A DNA stretch of 64,000 bases, from positions 434,001 through 498,000 of the forward strand of contig CAZKYI010000002.1 in assembly GCA_964557005.1 (NCBI GenBank), given 5' to 3'. Positions 63,799-64,000 of the stretch are shown here, piece by piece. The translations under genes were made by a program, and so were the position numbers. The stretch is from JBECKS01 sp964557005 (GTDB taxonomy: Bacteria > Pseudomonadota > Gammaproteobacteria > Pseudomonadales > JBECKS01). Within the stretch, counting starts at the first letter, position 1. Each line of letters opens with the position of its first letter. The notes beneath the pieces were generated by a model. That model searched no databases, had not been told where the DNA came from, and worked only from the letters and a program-made list of their open reading frames with translations.

Positions 63799-64000
63799 TT
63801 ACGGGGTTTCGGCACGGATTTGCAGTTTGTGTCCAATCCCCGCAACTTCCCTCACCAGTTTGGGTAGCAAGTAGCCGGGCAGCCTTGCTTCCATCTCGCG
63901 GTAGATGGCTTTTGCATGTTCCTCTTCCAAATCAAAATGTGCCGTACCTTGCACCTTGTCGAGCAGATGCAGGTAGTAGGGTTGTACACCGCATTCAAAC
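63799..64000 (-). CDS. epmB: EF-P beta-lysylation protein EpmB, C-terminal part
   Basis: Radical SAM aminomutase of the KamA family that makes beta-lysine for elongation factor P. Only the last 66 residues are in the window, read from the reverse strand: the text FECGVQPYYLHLLDKVQGTA, followed by HFDLEEEHAKAIYREMEARLPGYL and ending LVREVAGIGHKLQIRAETP. GVxPYYLHxLDxVxGxxHF is the family's C-terminal signature. The rest lies beyond the window edge, upstream on this strand. Confidence 0.9.
   Translation of the reverse strand, partial: FECGVQPYYLHLLDKVQGTAHFDLEEEHAKAIYREMEARLPGYLLPKLVREVAGIGHKLQIRAETP

Noticed and set aside
1..64000. CRISPR array, insertion sequence, prophage or integron
   Set aside because: No regularly spaced repeats, transposase, integrase or phage gene was seen on either strand.

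Overview
The window is a gene-dense stretch of a Gram-negative chromosome, most likely a gammaproteobacterium of the Pseudomonadales/Cellvibrionales/Oceanospirillales kind. The evidence is gene order: xseB-ispA-dxs, gpmI-envC-ctpA-yibQ beside yibN-secB, mrdA-rodA-mltB-rlpA-dacC-ybeD-lipB-lipA, and tolC/thiC-yqiB-cpdA-yqiA-parE-parC-serB-fimX, which resembles Pseudomonas. No insertion sequence, prophage, integrase, CRISPR array, tRNA or rRNA was seen. No gene-free stretch exceeds 300 bases.

Region 1 (1-9.2 kb, minus strand): a close-packed run that starts with an acyl-CoA ligase, a flavin oxidoreductase, an alpha/beta hydrolase, a voltage-sensor-like membrane protein and an AlkK-type acyl-CoA ligase, then continues into xseB, ispA and dxs (cut by the window edge).

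Region 2 (9.3-26 kb) is the accessory part. It holds four unrelated oxygenases: an MpaB/DUF2236 protein, a cytochrome P450, a phytanoyl-CoA-type Fe/2-oxoglutarate enzyme and a Rieske enzyme. Among them lie a PlsC-type acyltransferase, an exported propeller-like protein, a glucosaminidase, a decayed acyl-CoA ligase, an enoyl-reductase-like dehydrogenase overlapping a cytoplasmic GH3 glucosidase, a TorF-type porin, a crotonase and a 3-hydroxyisobutyrate-dehydrogenase-like enzyme. The dioxygenase promoter carries a perfect FadR-like operator. I read this as an undescribed catabolic or lipid-modifying system for a hydrophobic, perhaps isoprenoid, steroid or glycosylated substrate. The substrate is not identifiable from sequence.

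Region 3 (25-44.7 kb) is envelope housekeeping: late lipid A acyltransferase, Nudix hydrolase, YibQ, CtpA, EnvC, phosphoglycerate mutase, YibN, SecB, a short SbmA homologue, lipoate synthesis (LipB, LipA), and the rod-shape and peptidoglycan genes, followed by a lipoprotein phosphoesterase and a soluble quinoprotein sugar dehydrogenase.

Region 4 (44.8-64 kb): a hybrid sensor kinase followed closely by an FMN-binding protein and a PepSY membrane protein (possible redox sensing unit), TolC divergent from ThiC, the cpdA-parE-parC-serB run, then on the minus strand a FimX-type c-di-GMP receptor, a PilZ-like protein, and the end of epmB.
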